Assembly (NCBI RefSeq): GCF_001640025.1
Contig: NC_031673.1
Location: 1,674,001-1,738,000, forward strand
Origin: Sugiyamaella lignohabitans
Lineage: Eukaryota; Ascomycota; Dipodascomycetes; Dipodascales; Trichomonascaceae
Reading direction: 5' to 3'
Length of the DNA stretch: 64,000 nt
In this document: positions 9,805-19,977 of the stretch, piece by piece
How positions within the stretch are numbered: the first letter of the stretch is position 1
Layout: every line of letters starts with the position of its first letter
The notes under the pieces: generated by a model
What the model saw: only the letters and a program-made list of their open reading frames with translations
Told to the model about the DNA's origin: nothing
Database searches by the model: none
Position numbers and translations under genes: made by a program

Positions 9805-11973
9805 TTAATGCTTGTGGACGTTGGAGACGGAGATGTCGAGCAGGCGAGAGCGGCCCGGGGTGCGGACTCCGCTGCCGGGGGTAGCGGAGGATGCGGGGTT
9901 GGTGTAGGGGGAAGGGGAGGTTTGTGGGGAGGGGCTCGAGTTGCGACTGGAGCGAGCGAAATTGGGCATGGGGAGGGTGGGCGTTTTGGGGGACGCGAAT
10001 GGCATGACCGGGGAGGCGAGAGTTCCTGGTGGGACGGCGTTTTCAATATTGCCGGAGTTTGGAGGCGGTCGATTGGGTGGTGGCAGTGAGAACGGGATGG
10101 GGCCGATAGGGCCTATGGGAGAGTTGGGGTTGCTGCTGGATGAGCCGCCAGATGGTGAGTATGGGTCGGCAGAGGTAAATATTGGTAGTGGTTTATCGAG
10201 TTCGAGAGTGAGTCCAGGACCGGATTTCAGATTCGGAGGAGGAACTCGTTTTCGTGGAAATGGACCGTCTCCTTTTGCAGCAGGTGCCGCTGAGGTTGAT
10301 GGGGGATTGGATCCAGGAACTAGAGATGATGGGGCAAATGGGAGCATGGACGTTGTTGAATAGGGTATAGCAGGGCCAGAAGGACCAGAAAATGTATTGT
10401 TTGACTTGGTCGATGCACTGGAAACAGTCGAAGCTGTAGAGTTGGTAGATGCTACAGAGATAGTAGAAGCAGCAGGACCAGTGGCTCCAGCAGGAATTGG
10501 ATTGGATATGGGTGCTAATGGTGCCGAACCAGACCCAAAACCGGAATTTGAGATAGAAGTGACACTCGTGAACAGACCAGGACCTCCATTGTAGGTTGTA
10601 TTGGGACCACTCGAGCCGTTGGGGTTGGTGGTGATGATGCTGTTACTGCCGTTGATGTTGTAGTTAGAAGCGACAGCGCTGTTGGAAAAGTTGTAATTAC
10701 TGGTCTGAAGGCTAGTGGCATTACTTCCAGCGTTGTTTGTGGTCTTAGGACCATTGGTGTTGGAAATATAGCCACTACCAGTGTTGTAGACACTGTTGGT
10801 GGTATATGAACTATTAGCACCAGCAGTGCTGTTAGAACCGTTAGAACCGTTACTACTGTTCACACTGTTGGCACTATTTGCACCGTGATCACCACTACTA
10901 GCACCATTGGAACCATTGGCATTGTTACTGGTGCTATTGGCGATACCAGTATTACCAGTGCTACTATTGCTAATAGTGTTAGTGCTGGCAGCATTCACGC
11001 TGTTAGTAGTACCACTGGTAGATCCAGTAGTGGTCCCATTTGTATGGTAATTCGATAGATTCGTAGCATGTACTGAAGAGCTGGAGCTTGCAGTCAGACT
11101 ACTGTCTCTGCTTCCTACAGGAGCTCTTTTAGGAGACGTTCTCGTTTGGAATGCCACATACTGTCTTGGCAACGACGAAGGAACATTGGATGAGTTGGGC
11201 GATACTTTTGATGCTGCAATATTTGATCCATTCGTCACTGAAGAAGTGTCTAATCTGATTGCCAACGGCAATGTTGTAGAAGAAGCAGAGCTCATTTTCG
11301 AGCTCGGCGACGAACTTCCCACCAGATTCGATGTGGATATTGGCGGAGGAGGCGGAGCCGCCAGTTTTCGTCGTGACGACTCCATTTTTTCGTGAATCAG
11401 AGATTGAAGATAGTCTTGTACTTGATACGTCGAACAGTACTGTACAGGCCTCCAACCCTCGGCATTTGGGGTCTGAAAATCGGCCCCTCGATCTACTAAT
11501 GTCCTCATTGTCTTGAGATGTCCGTACGCTGCTGCAATATGAAGAGGTCGATTCTTGTCTCGATTGCCGATATCGATATCAGCACCAAAATCCAGAAGTA
11601 AATTTATACATGGATCATGGCCCTTTCTGGCCGCTACCATGAGAGCAGTCTCGTGATCCACGTTGACCCAATCCAGGCATCTGGGGATATGTTGGGCCAA
11701 AAAATGGACGGTCTGTTCGTGATTCTGCGAAGACGCCAAATGTAGCGGAGTAGACCGGTCATGAGCCAAAGAAATCTCATCTCGATCATGACCCTGTTGA
11801 ACCAGAAACACACAAATGCCATAATGACCGTCATAACTGGCGTAATGAAGCGAGCTCCATCCATTACACGGGTCGACATTTTCCAGCAGATCCGGAAACC
11901 GTTTAAGCAGCCGCTGAACCATCGGCAGTTTATTACTGCGAATGGCCCACCGCAGCCTGTCTGATCCGTTCAT
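9805..11973 (-). CDS. AVO2: TORC2 subunit Avo2-like ankyrin-repeat protein
   Basis: The 722-residue protein opens with about 190 residues of ankyrin repeats. The segment NGWSSLHYASYDGHYGICVF matches the N-terminal ankyrin block of Avo2, a non-essential TORC2 subunit at the plasma membrane. Further repeat signatures are STPLHLASSQNHEQTVHFL, ETALMVAARKGHDPCINLL and NRPLHIAAAYGHLKTM. After residue about 230 the chain is Ser/Thr/Asn/Gly-rich low complexity, then proline-rich with many SP/TP sites. It ends with SRLLDISVSNVHKH, reminiscent of a short conserved C-terminus. S. cerevisiae Avo2 is shorter, and the extra length is the disordered tail. It is convergent with KIN1 across a 401-bp gap filled with GC-rich repeats. 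Confidence 0.85.
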   Translation of the reverse strand: MNGSDRLRWAIRSNKLPMVQRLLKRFPDLLENVDPCNGWSSLHYASYDGHYGICVFLVQQGHDRDEISLAHDRSTPLHLASSQNHEQTVHFLAQHIPRCLDWVNVDHETALMVAARKGHDPCINLLLDFGADIDIGNRDKNRPLHIAAAYGHLKTMRTLVDRGADFQTPNAEGWRPVQYCSTYQVQDYLQSLIHEKMESSRRKLAAPPPPPISTSNLVGSSSPSSKMSSASSTTLPLAIRLDTSSVTNGSNIAASKVSPNSSNVPSSLPRQYVAFQTRTSPKRAPVGSRDSSLTASSSSSVHATNLSNYHTNGTTTGSTSGTTNSVNAASTNTISNSSTGNTGIANSTSNNANGSNGASSGDHGANSANSVNSSNGSNGSNSTAGANSSYTTNSVYNTGSGYISNTNGPKTTNNAGSNATSLQTSNYNFSNSAVASNYNINGSNSIITTNPNGSSGPNTTYNGGPGLFTSVTSISNSGFGSGSAPLAPISNPIPAGATGPAASTISVASTNSTASTVSSASTKSNNTFSGPSGPAIPYSTTSMLPFAPSSLVPGSNPPSTSAAPAAKGDGPFPRKRVPPPNLKSGPGLTLELDKPLPIFTSADPYSPSGGSSSSNPNSPIGPIGPIPFSLPPPNRPPPNSGNIENAVPPGTLASPVMPFASPKTPTLPMPNFARSSRNSSPSPQTSPSPYTNPASSATPGSGVRTPGRSRLLDISVSNVHKH

Positions 11974-12091
11974 CTTCGACCCGTCTTCTTACAAGCCTTC
12001 ACTCTACTCTCTCTACCAACATCAACGCTTCACGCTTCACCGCGTCTAAACTGCGTGTGGGTTAGGTCACTCTCCACGCCGGACCGGGGAC

Positions 12092-12226
12092 CTGCCTCCG
12101 GCGGCTGGGGCTCCGCCCCAGACCCCGTAGCTCCTGCTTCGCAGGAGACTCTCGGGGATTCCCACGAAAACGACTTGAGTGCAGCGAGGAGCCACGGGGT
12201 CGGGGGCAGAGCCCCAGCCGCCGGAG
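12092..12226 (+). repeat. GC-rich composite repeat, facing arms
   Basis: The plus arm (12092-12147) has the CTCCTGC hairpin and the minus arm (12171-12226) a decayed CTTGAG-type hairpin. The right end is diverged (CCGGAGAAA instead of CCGGAGGCA), so this copy looks old. It lies between the AVO2 start and the SNO stop. Confidence 0.85.
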
Positions 12227-12358
12227 AAACGTCCGGGCTTCCGGTCCGGTAACGCCGGCACTTGACACGGGTCTGGGTTGAATACAGTCTATACTCGATC
12301 CGGGAGGGGGATCTGCACCAGGGGTCCGATCGGCGAGACCCTGTCGATCAGGGGAGCG

Positions 12359-12502
12359 TGCCTCCGGCGGCTGGGCTCCGCCCAGACCTGGTTGTGCTCG
12401 CTTCGCGAGCGGCGGGGACCGGGCGAGGGTACCCCGAGGCCCGACTCGAGCGCAGCGAGAGGAGCCACGGGGTCTGGGGCAGAGCCCCAGCCGCCGGAGG
12501 CA
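12359..12502 (+). repeat. GC-rich composite repeat, facing arms
   Basis: The plus arm (12359-12410) has the GCTCGC/GCGAGC hairpin variant and a shortened core hairpin. The minus arm (12442-12502) is of the CTCGAG type. The pair ends 20 bp beyond the SNO stop codon. Confidence 0.9.
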
Positions 12503-12522
12503 GGCAGGGCACGAGAGGGGTT

Positions 12523-13296
12523 TTATTTGAGCACGAACTCGGACAGGAACCAGCGGTGGAAGCTGGGGTCGGAAGACAGTTCCGGGTGGAACGAGGTGCC
12601 GAGTTTGTTGCCCTGGCGGACCGCGACGATGAGGCCTGAGTCCAGCTGGTGCAGGATTTGCACGGGGGCCGGGTTGTGGTAGTCGTTGGCGGTGTCGATG
12701 GTAACGGCCGTGTGGTCGTTGGCCAGTTTGGTGTTGATTGGGAGTGGTTTGTGAGGTGGTGGTGAGGGGGTGGAGGAGGAGGAGGAGTCGAGGATTTTGG
12801 TGATGACGGGCGCTCGAATGAAGATGGCTGGGAATGCTGTTACGGGAGTGGACGAAGTAGAAGAGGAGGAGGGGGTGATGAAAGAGGAAAAGTCTAGAGG
12901 AGCTTGGAACGAGTCGAGCTGACGGCCAAATGCATTTCGTTGGACCTGGATATCCAGTCCCCCGAGGATTTGTTGACCCGGTTTGCCATTGAGGACTTGT
13001 CGGGAGAGGAAGATGAGTCCGGCACAAGTGCCCCAGATGGGTCTGCCGGAGCTGACATAGGATTTCAGCGGTTCTAACAGCCCAGTTCGTTCGGCTATGA
13101 GGGAGATGGACGTGCTTTCGCCGCCAGGAATCACCAGGGCATCGCATATCGCGAGCTCTTCACTGGTTCTGATCTCGGGAAACGACAGTTCATACCCCGG
13201 ATACAGACTTTTGAGGGTGTTGAATATATTGATATGTTCGATGAAAGCTCCTTGGAGCGCTAGGACTCCGACTACCACGGGCTGTTCTATGGTCAT
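12523..13296 (-). CDS. SNO1: Pyridoxal 5'-phosphate synthase glutaminase subunit (SNO/PDX2)
   Basis: This 257-residue class-I-type glutaminase releases ammonia from glutamine for PLP synthase, where it is channelled to the Snz/Pdx1 partner encoded next door. The N-terminus VGVLALQGAFIEH, the oxyanion strand PGGESTS and the nucleophile GTCAGL (Cys91) are typical of the family. The His-Glu pair of the triad lies in SFHPEL near the C-terminus. Two Ser/Pro-rich insertions sit at about residues 137-150 and 170-190, where bacterial PdxT proteins have short loops. The gene is divergent from SNZ with 1358 bp between start codons, an arrangement consistent with shared regulation as in other yeasts. 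Confidence 0.95.
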   Translation of the reverse strand: MTIEQPVVVGVLALQGAFIEHINIFNTLKSLYPGYELSFPEIRTSEELAICDALVIPGGESTSISLIAERTGLLEPLKSYVSSGRPIWGTCAGLIFLSRQVLNGKPGQQILGGLDIQVQRNAFGRQLDSFQAPLDFSSFITPSSSSTSSTPVTAFPAIFIRAPVITKILDSSSSSTPSPPPHKPLPINTKLANDHTAVTIDTANDYHNPAPVQILHQLDSGLIVAVRQGNKLGTSFHPELSSDPSFHRWFLSEFVLK

Positions 13297-14654
13297 TCTG
13301 TTCTTCAGGTCTCTTGGGGCTCTGGATGTATGGGTGGAACTGTGCTGTGAACTGTACCAGTGGAATCAACCACAGACTATGTGAAATGAATTGGATTTGG
13401 AATTGGAGCTGGAATTTGAATTCAGGCTTTGAATTCGAATTGGAATCCGAATAAGAAGTTCAGGAGTTGGTGTTTAGAGTTGAAGTCCAAAATATGACTA
13501 CGGCTGTCAGACCGATTACCGACCAATATCCACTGACTGCCGACTGACTGCCAACTGATTGCCAACTGACTGCCAACAGACTCCCAACAGACTGCCAACT
13601 GATTTCCAGCTGAATTCCAACTGATTCGCCTGTCTGATGTAACAGCGCTATTCTGTGCCACCGATAACCGCGACGTGCCGCTATTCGTCTCTGTTTCAGT
13701 GAGGAAAGAGTCACACAACCAACCGGGTATTCCAGATCAGTCCGTAAATCAACTCCAAATTTCACTTTCCGCTCACTCGGCCCATTGTTGCAACGGAAAC
13801 AAATAGCCAGACGCACCGATCGGCACTATGACCGCATAGGGAAATGCACAAGGTGGTGCCGACAAATGCGAACCTGTATGAGCCAATTATCATCTCCAGA
13901 TAACGATCATTCATTCTGATATCCCGCTAAGCCCTATTATTACTCATAGAATGATTTTTTTATTTTGTTCATAATTGATTGTTTAACCCGGAAAATCCAA
14001 ACTGTTAATTAATTGATCCGTTTTCAATAGCCGCTCTCTTGGCATCCAAAAAAAGAGCAAATTCAACTCGTCTGTCAGTCTCAACTGAAACAACCCACAT
14101 CTCGACTCTTAGTCATGTATCGATCGGCACTGCACGCTCCTATCTCATGTGAAAAAGTCAGTTTAATTGGGCTCGTATTTTGCCGCTCTATTTGACACGG
14201 GTCTCACCGTTTTAAATTCTAATCGACTGATCCCGCTCCATTCACGGCAATTGGTCCGAGTTGTATTTTTCACCTGTATTTGGTACATATGGATCCGGTT
14301 TAGAGTCATATATTTTTCACTCCCGCGCTTGCAGATTCACTTGATACACACAGTAGCACCGTTACATTAGCACTTGTACATCATCATATCTTGACCTACG
14401 CAGTAGCACTTGCTCTTTACTTGCACATTATACATATATATTTTATATATATAACCATCGACATACAACTCAACTCTCTTCAATTTACAAAACAGATAGA
14501 ACGTATACTCGATTCATTCACGATTGGTTGACGATTCATTCACCTCATCTATCAAAACAGCATACTGTAATAGCATCCACTTGACAAGTTCAACAACCAA
14601 CTGATACAAAATCACAGTCCCGCAAGCGAAAAAGTAGCGAATAAACAAAACAAA
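13297..14654. promoter_or_regulatory. Shared divergent promoter region of SNO and SNZ
   Basis: No gene is visible in this 1358-bp gap. It holds a tandem repeat of CTGCCAACTGA-like units at about 13531-13626, an AT-rich middle, and a TATA-like run at about 14432-14453, roughly 200 bp before the SNZ ATG. No GC-rich repeat arm is present, unlike most gaps here. Confidence 0.5.
13531..13626. repeat. Tandem repeat of about 11-12 bp units
   Basis: Degenerate copies of CTGCCAACTGA and CTCCCAACAGA lie in the SNO-proximal half of the SNO/SNZ divergent region. One reverse frame reads as a W-Q-S-V-G-S repeat, which is not a gene. Confidence 0.75.
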
Positions 14655-15542
14655 ATGACCTCGGCTGACTTCAAAATCAAAGCCGGATTGGCCCAAATGC
14701 TCAAAGGAGGTGTTATTATGGACGTAGTCACTCCCGAACAAGCCAAAATCGCCGAACGGGCTGGTGCCTGTGCCGTCATGGCTCTGGAAAGAATCCCCGC
14801 CGATATGAGAAACTCGGGCCAGGTGTGTAGAATGTCTGATCCTCATATGATCAAGGGTATCATGGAAGCTGTGTCAATTCCCGTTATGGCAAAGTGTAGA
14901 ATTGGCCATTTTGTTGAGGCTCAAGTTCTCGAAGCTGTTGGTATTGACTACATTGACGAGAGTGAAGTACTGACCCCCGCCGACAAAGTAAACCATATTG
15001 CAAAGGACAATTTCAAAGTTCCTTTTGTATGTGGAGCCAGAAACCTTGGTGAAGCTCTACGAAGAGTCAATGAAGGTGCTGCCATGTTAAGAACTAAGGG
15101 TGAAGCCGGAACTGGTGACATCTCCGAGGCTGTCAGCCACATCAACCTTATCAAAGACGAAATCGCCGAAGTGTTGGCAATTACCGATAAAAAACAACTC
15201 GAATCCAAGGCTAAGGAACTAAGAGTGCCTGTAGAGCTTCTGGAAGAGCTAATTGCCAACAATGGTAAGTTCCCTGTCGTCAACTTCGCTGCCGGCGGTG
15301 TCGCGACCCCCGCCGATGCCGCCCTCTGCATGCAATTGGGCTGTGATGGTGTGTTTGTTGGTTCCGGTATCTTCAAGTCCAAGAACCCCGAAAAACTCGC
15401 CAAAGCTATCGTCAATGCCGTCACGCACTTCAACGACCCCGCCAAGGTCCTCGAGTTCTCGACCGACCTCGGCGAGCTCATGTTCGGTGTGGCCGTCGAC
15501 TCCCTCAAAGACAACCAAAAACTGTCCACTCGTGGATGGTAA
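14655..15542 (+). CDS. SNZ1: Pyridoxal 5'-phosphate synthase lyase subunit (SNZ/PDX1)
   Basis: This 295-residue (beta/alpha)8 protein condenses ribose 5-phosphate, glyceraldehyde 3-phosphate and ammonia into PLP. It matches the family along its whole length. The N-terminus is [17 protein letters not shown], the catalytic Lys80 lies in [11 protein letters not shown], and the [14 protein letters not shown] segment and phosphate-binding [12 protein letters not shown] follow. The length is normal and no intron is apparent. It pairs with the glutaminase encoded divergently upstream. PLP serves, among others, CYS4 and the class-V aminotransferase further along this window. A single GC-rich repeat arm begins 36 bp after the stop codon. 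Confidence 0.97.
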   Translation: MTSADFKIKAGLAQMLKGGVIMDVVTPEQAKIAERAGACAVMALERIPADMRNSGQVCRMSDPHMIKGIMEAVSIPVMAKCRIGHFVEAQVLEAVGIDYIDESEVLTPADKVNHIAKDNFKVPFVCGARNLGEALRRVNEGAAMLRTKGEAGTGDISEAVSHINLIKDEIAEVLAITDKKQLESKAKELRVPVELLEELIANNGKFPVVNFAAGGVATPADAALCMQLGCDGVFVGSGIFKSKNPEKLAKAIVNAVTHFNDPAKVLEFSTDLGELMFGVAVDSLKDNQKLSTRGW

Positions 15543-15577
15543 ATAGACTCTGTGTTTGTTTGTAGATGGTGGGCATG

Positions 15578-15638
15578 TGCCTCCGGCGGCTGGGGCTCTG
15601 CCCCAGACCCCGTGGCTCCTTTCGCTTCGCTCGAGTCG
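15578..15638 (+). repeat. Single GC-rich repeat arm
   Basis: This plus arm has the CTCGCTTCGCTCGAG hairpin and lies just downstream of the SNZ stop codon. The core loop is CTC-TG rather than TCC-G, a variant shared with the 26648, 26793 and 27739 arms. Confidence 0.9.
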
Positions 15639-15639
15639 G

Positions 15640-18050
15640 GCATGTGGGGTGCCCTGCTGGCGGTTCATCCCTGGGAGGGATGGAATACTTCGTGTTTTGC
15701 TGTTACTTCGATTCGAAGCTCGGCTTAAATGAAGCCAGTGACCTTTTGATTGATTGGTGAAAGTAGTCTAAGGAGCATATAGCGGTATTGCACGAGTCTA
15801 AACGATTTTCGACTCGGGAGACAAGGAAATTACAAAACTATTCAAACTCCAGATGTTTCTCTATAGTTCACTGTTGGCTTGCCATGGTCAGCTCAATGGT
15901 CTCGTTATTAAATGTTGATCCTCTTTCATCCCCTGGCCCCCGGAAAACTACCGGATCAGAAGCCCTACTGGTATTTGCCAAACTCCTTGAACAGGGTTGA
16001 ACGGTGTGGGGAATGTTTTGTGGGCCACTGTATATAGGGAACCAAGCCTATTTTTTTGGATGCAGATAGGAGGAAAAATAACCAGGGTTATTGATTAAAT
16101 GGAGGATCCAGAGAAAAATAGTACAAATAAAAGACAAACAGAGATCTATTAGAACAAGTGTAGACTACATAGAGACAGTGAATAAAAAAAGCTAGGACAG
16201 TGGCTGCAATAATAATGTCAAATTCTTACTAGAGGATCTTTAGTAATCTGAAGAAACAGATATAGAGAGCTCATGCAGAATAGTGGATGATGCAAAATTA
16301 CTCTCATTGATGGAAGATCATTTGGTAGAGAATAGGGGAGGACACGATGCAATTTGTGTTCGCTCCAGCAGCCTAGGTCCATGAGCCATTGAAATAGTGG
16401 TGATGCAGGTTTGGAGGGCACGATGCAACTTGTGCTCACTTCGGCAGCTTCCCTCACCGCCGGCCTTGACCAGAGGCTAAAATAAATAATAAAAAAGGAA
16501 GAAAGCCTGGCTAAATACGAATGAAATCAAAGTGAAGTACATTTGTGACTGGTGTTGGACAAAGGAGGACAGGACTAAATATCTCAGTATGACTCGGGAT
16601 GTCAATACTAGAGCATCACATGTTAAGGACATCAAGCGCGAAAGGTGCTGCTACCGATAATCCTAGGTCTGAAATGCAAGAGATACTTGTGGATGCCCAT
16701 GGCTCTAACCGTGTGTGGAGGAAAGAGTGCTCAGTCCAATTGAATGACTGATTCACCAGACGACCATGTGGTACCTTGGAGGGGGACATGATGGACTTCC
16801 AACTGGTTTTCTCGGGAACAGTTTCTCCAGACTTATTTGTGGCATTCATGATTGCCCCCGACTAATATCTCCAGATGGTCGAATTCAATCAGTATTTCCT
16901 TTGGTATCAGACTCTAGATATATCTTAACAAATAGCTGAATTCCTCTGAGCAAGGAAAATCAAAATAAATAAAAATTTGAATAAAATAATATTTCCCAAA
17001 TCGTAAATGGAGGGGTTACCCGGAGTATAATTAAACGCTTGTTTTGTTCATGAATGATACAAGCCATTTTTATGCCGGGTAATACTAAAAGTCAAAATAT
17101 TGAAAAAGTTGGTTGCTGTTGGAATATTAAAACAAACACTGCCTTGGTATTATAATACTTCGATATAAGTTTGAATAAACGCATCCAATGGCTAAGTTGT
17201 CATGGAATATAGCAGCTCCATAGAAGTGTCTATCTTAGTCATATAAGGAATCCCAGCTAAACATTTGAAAACAAACAGGTGTGTTCGCCGGAGATGTATG
17301 AAAGAACAGCACCTAGAATTAGAAGACAGCCAATGATGGCATCATACTCGAATTTAATCTGACACAAAAGCCAACAAATACGGTATAATGAGAACTATCC
17401 AATCGACTTGACTTTATAGCTGGTTGTCTGGAAAACTCAAACTGCACGCGTGCATCTACGAGCCAAGTCCATGCCACAGGCTAGAAATACTAGTTGGGCG
17501 ATAAACTGGAGATAATTGTCACTATATTTGTCTTGGCCAGTATATTGAATTACCCACCCGTGTTGTCGCCTAGAATTGTAATATAACGTGTAAACTGGAT
17601 GATACTTTGTGTTACCCGGTGTGAAAATTACCGAAAGTAAAAGTTACCCGGCATTGAATTTAGTATTGTACGTCTAATATCTCGTAGGATTTGGACATTT
17701 CGTTTTGTATGAAATATGACCGATGATTTTAAAAAAACTCTATCCATAAAGTCTTGAAGGCACCGGCCGAATAATTGACTCAGGCTCATTTTCCGGAAAT
17801 TAATTGGAAGCTTAAAAATGGAACTCATAAATCATTTTAAAGTCCTATTCTATATATTTGTAAATAATTGTTATGGCAGGGGCTCAACATTTTAATGAAG
17901 GGTTGCAAATGAGTTTGATGGATACTACATTTGATATTATAGCATGAGCTAAGCCCCGTAGGCAGGAAAGAAGTCAGGCCATTAAACCCGGCAGACCAAA
18001 ATCATGGGTCTGAACAGTTCAATAGTTCGCTCAAACGGATGGCAAAAATA
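15640..18050. other. Gene-poor AT-rich region upstream of the tRNA genes
   Basis: I see no intact gene in these 2.4 kb. There are no long ORFs. Two related stretches at 16339-16374 and 16415-16450 form an imperfect direct repeat (CACGATGCAA-TTGTG-TC...CAGC). Four TTACCCGG/CCGGGTAA octamers lie between 17016 and 17651. The region may hold decayed mobile-element remnants, as often found beside tRNA genes, but I cannot identify LTRs. Confidence 0.5.
17016..17651. promoter_or_regulatory. Four Reb1-like TTACCCGG sites
   Basis: TTACCCGG occurs at 17016-17023, 17612-17619 and 17644-17651, and its complement CCGGGTAA at 17075-17082. The octamer matches the binding consensus of the general regulatory factor Reb1, which positions nucleosomes and blocks transcription in yeasts. 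Occupancy is inference. Confidence 0.45.
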
Positions 18051-18051
18051 T

Positions 18052-18179
18052 TGAGAGTGACGAGGTTCGAACTCGTGCCCACAATGTAGACTAACAGACA
18101 AATCTTTTCAATCCGAATACCAAAGGATTCGAACTGGTCAACCTGAAGCTAGCGCCTTAGACCACTCGGCCACACTCCC
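18052..18179 (-). tRNA. tRNA-Leu(CAG) with an intron of about 45 nt
   Basis: The acceptor strand GGGAGTG pairs with CACTCTC (one G-U) and the discriminator is A73, as in leucine tRNAs. The D region TGGCCGAGTGGTCTAAGG, a T arm ACGAG-TTCGAAC-CTCGT and a long variable arm fit a class-II tRNA. The anticodon stem CTAGC pairs with GTTAG across an intron that begins after position 37, giving loop TT-CAG-G. T33 and A73 argue against a serine CUG tRNA. The exact intron ends were placed by stem pairing only. Confidence 0.85.
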
Positions 18180-18405
18180 CAATGCGTGAAGCGGCTTCAC
18201 TGAGTTCAGTACGGTCATGAGAACTTCAGTCCAAAAAATAAAGCTACCAGCTCTAAAGGCTACAAACCTGACTTCGGAAATAGAGAGAGAGACATGTCAG
18301 GACAGCTCTAGCAGGATATATAGGCCTAATACCTCATTTTTTGGAAGCTCTGCATGTCTCAGTCCTCAGCTCGGAACAGGCTCCGGTGAAACACGTTCAT
18401 AACAA

Positions 18406-18476
18406 GCGTTAATGGTTTAGTGGTAAAATTCATCGTTGCCATCGATGAGCCCCCGGTTCGATTCCGGGTTAACGCA
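18406..18476 (+). tRNA. tRNA-Gly(GCC)
   Basis: A 71-nt cloverleaf without an intron. The acceptor GCGTTAA pairs with TTAACGC, the D arm reads GGTTTAGTGGTAAAA, the anticodon loop TTGCCAT gives GCC, and the T arm is CCCGG-TTCGATT-CCGGG. A run of T immediately follows (18479-18483), as expected for RNA polymerase III termination. It lies 226 bp from the oppositely oriented tRNA-Leu. Confidence 0.97.
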
Positions 18477-18770
18477 TCTTTTTGACGGAATACAGAAGAT
18501 ACATTATTATTATTTTTTATTTGGACTCGTTTGCACGAAGCATAGACAGGCCTGTCTGGCGACCCTGCATCTCATTTCAGCGTAGATCTGCGAGATCTGC
18601 ATATTCACCCCACTCCATCCATTCATAATTCTACAGTCAGACTTTCTGGAGGGTTTCTAGTTAAGTTCCGCTGTAAACTTGGTTTTTCTTTTAATTCTAA
18701 ACACTTTAAATCCATGAACGAGTCGATAAAACCGTACGGAGCGACCCGTATCAACTCCGAGTAAGTTAGC

Positions 18771-18951
18771 CCGATATTCTACATTCGTTCAGCCGCACCA
18801 TCATCCATGAAGAATATTGAGTGTAATATGACTGCTTATTTCCTAAATAGGCAATTTCATCAACAGGACAAACGAGATGCAGGGCAGGGCGTACTGATAA
18901 TATAACAAAATTTCAGATGCATCGTACAGTCTCTTTTCTCTCTCTTCACAG
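18771..18951 (+). other. RPL1: Predicted 5'UTR intron of RPL1
   Basis: A GTAAGT donor at 18771 can be joined to acceptors at 18916 (TTTCAG) or 18951 (TTCACAG). The nearest branch-like motif is TACTGAT near 18892. Neither joint puts the upstream ATG at 18714 in frame with RPL1, so that ATG would be a short upstream ORF. Leader introns are common in yeast ribosomal protein genes. Confidence 0.45.
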
Positions 18952-19004
18952 AACTACGGAGTAGAACCAATTCTTTTGGGAGACAAAGTATTCGAACAGC
19001 AAAA

Positions 19005-19655
19005 ATGTCCAAGATTACCGTCGCAGGAGTCCGTACCAATGTCCAACAGCTCTTGGAGCAATCCGAGAAGAAGAAGAGAAACTTCTTGGAGACTATTGAG
19101 CTCCAAGTTGGCCTCAAGAACTACGACCCCCAAAGAGACAAGCGTTTCTCTGGTACCATCAAGCTTCCTCAAGTCCCTCGTCCCAACATGACCATCTGTG
19201 TCTTTGGTGATGCTGTCGACTGCGACCGTGCCAAATCTGCCGGTGTTGATGCCATGTCTGTTGATGACTTGAAGAAGCTCAACAAGAACAAGAAGCTCAT
19301 CAAGAAGCTTGCCAAGAAGTACAACGCTTTCGTTGCTTCTGAGGTTCTTATCAAGCAAGTTCCCCGTCTCCTTGGTCCTCAACTTTCCAAGGCCGGTAAG
19401 TTCCCTACCCCTGTTTCCCACAACGAGGACCTCAGCGCCAAGATCAACGAGGTCAAGTCCACCGTCAAGTTCCAATTGAAGAAGGTCTTGTGTTTGGCTG
19501 TTGCCGTTGGTAACGTCGAGATGGAGGAGGACGCTATTGTCTCTCAAATCATGCTCGCTTCCAACTTCTTGGTCTCCTTGTTGAAGAAGCACTGGCAAAA
19601 CGTCGGATCCTTGGTCATCAAGTCCTCCATGGGTCCTCCTTTCAGAATCTACTAA
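19005..19655 (+). CDS. RPL1: 60S ribosomal protein L1 (uL1)
   Basis: This 216-residue protein forms the mobile L1 stalk of the large subunit beside the E site, contacting 25S rRNA and exiting tRNA. It aligns end to end with fungal Rpl1 (217 residues in S. cerevisiae). Conserved blocks are [60 protein letters not shown] and the C-terminal [10 protein letters not shown]. Codon choice is markedly restricted (many AAG, GTC, TTG and CTC), as expected of a highly expressed gene. No intron interrupts the coding region, but a leader intron is likely just upstream. Confidence 0.97.
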   Translation: MSKITVAGVRTNVQQLLEQSEKKKRNFLETIELQVGLKNYDPQRDKRFSGTIKLPQVPRPNMTICVFGDAVDCDRAKSAGVDAMSVDDLKKLNKNKKLIKKLAKKYNAFVASEVLIKQVPRLLGPQLSKAGKFPTPVSHNEDLSAKINEVKSTVKFQLKKVLCLAVAVGNVEMEEDAIVSQIMLASNFLVSLLKKHWQNVGSLVIKSSMGPPFRIY

Positions 19656-19723
19656 ACGGGTCGTTTTTATCATGTATCCTGAATAAAAAGTGTTTATAGT
19701 TTTGCGCTTTTTTGTGGGTGGTG

Positions 19724-19977
19724 CTGCCTCCGGCGGCTGGGGCTCCGCCCCAGACCCTGGTTGCTCCTCTCGCTGCGCTCGAGTCGTTGCGTCGACGGTC
19801 CCGGCAGTGTCAAATCAGGTGTCTGTTACGGTTTATTGCAGCATCGCCCCATGCAGGGCACCGGACCCTGCGTCATCCTACCGCCCTCCATACGATCTTA
19901 TCCCCGACCACCACCCCACGCCCTCCTGCGAAGCAGGAGCCACGGGGTCTGGGGCGGAGCCCCAGCCGCCGGAGGCA
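19724..19977 (-). repeat. GC-rich composite repeat with long spacer
   Basis: The plus arm (19724-19786, CTCGAG type) and minus arm (19923-19977, CTCCTGC type) are separated by about 136 bp of unrelated sequence. The inverted symmetry extends into the flanks: GTGGGTGGTGC precedes the left end and GCACCCACC follows the right end. Confidence 0.9.

Noticed and set aside
12062..13147. 361-codon minus-strand ORF overlapping SNO
   Set aside because: It is in another frame of SNO and of two repeat arms; the content is Pro/Arg/His-rich with no domain.
16432..16448. GTGCTCACTTCGGCAGC, resembling the 5' stem of U6 snRNA
   Set aside because: The following sequence has no ACAGAGA box or internal stem-loop, so it is not a U6 gene; the match is 17 bases only.
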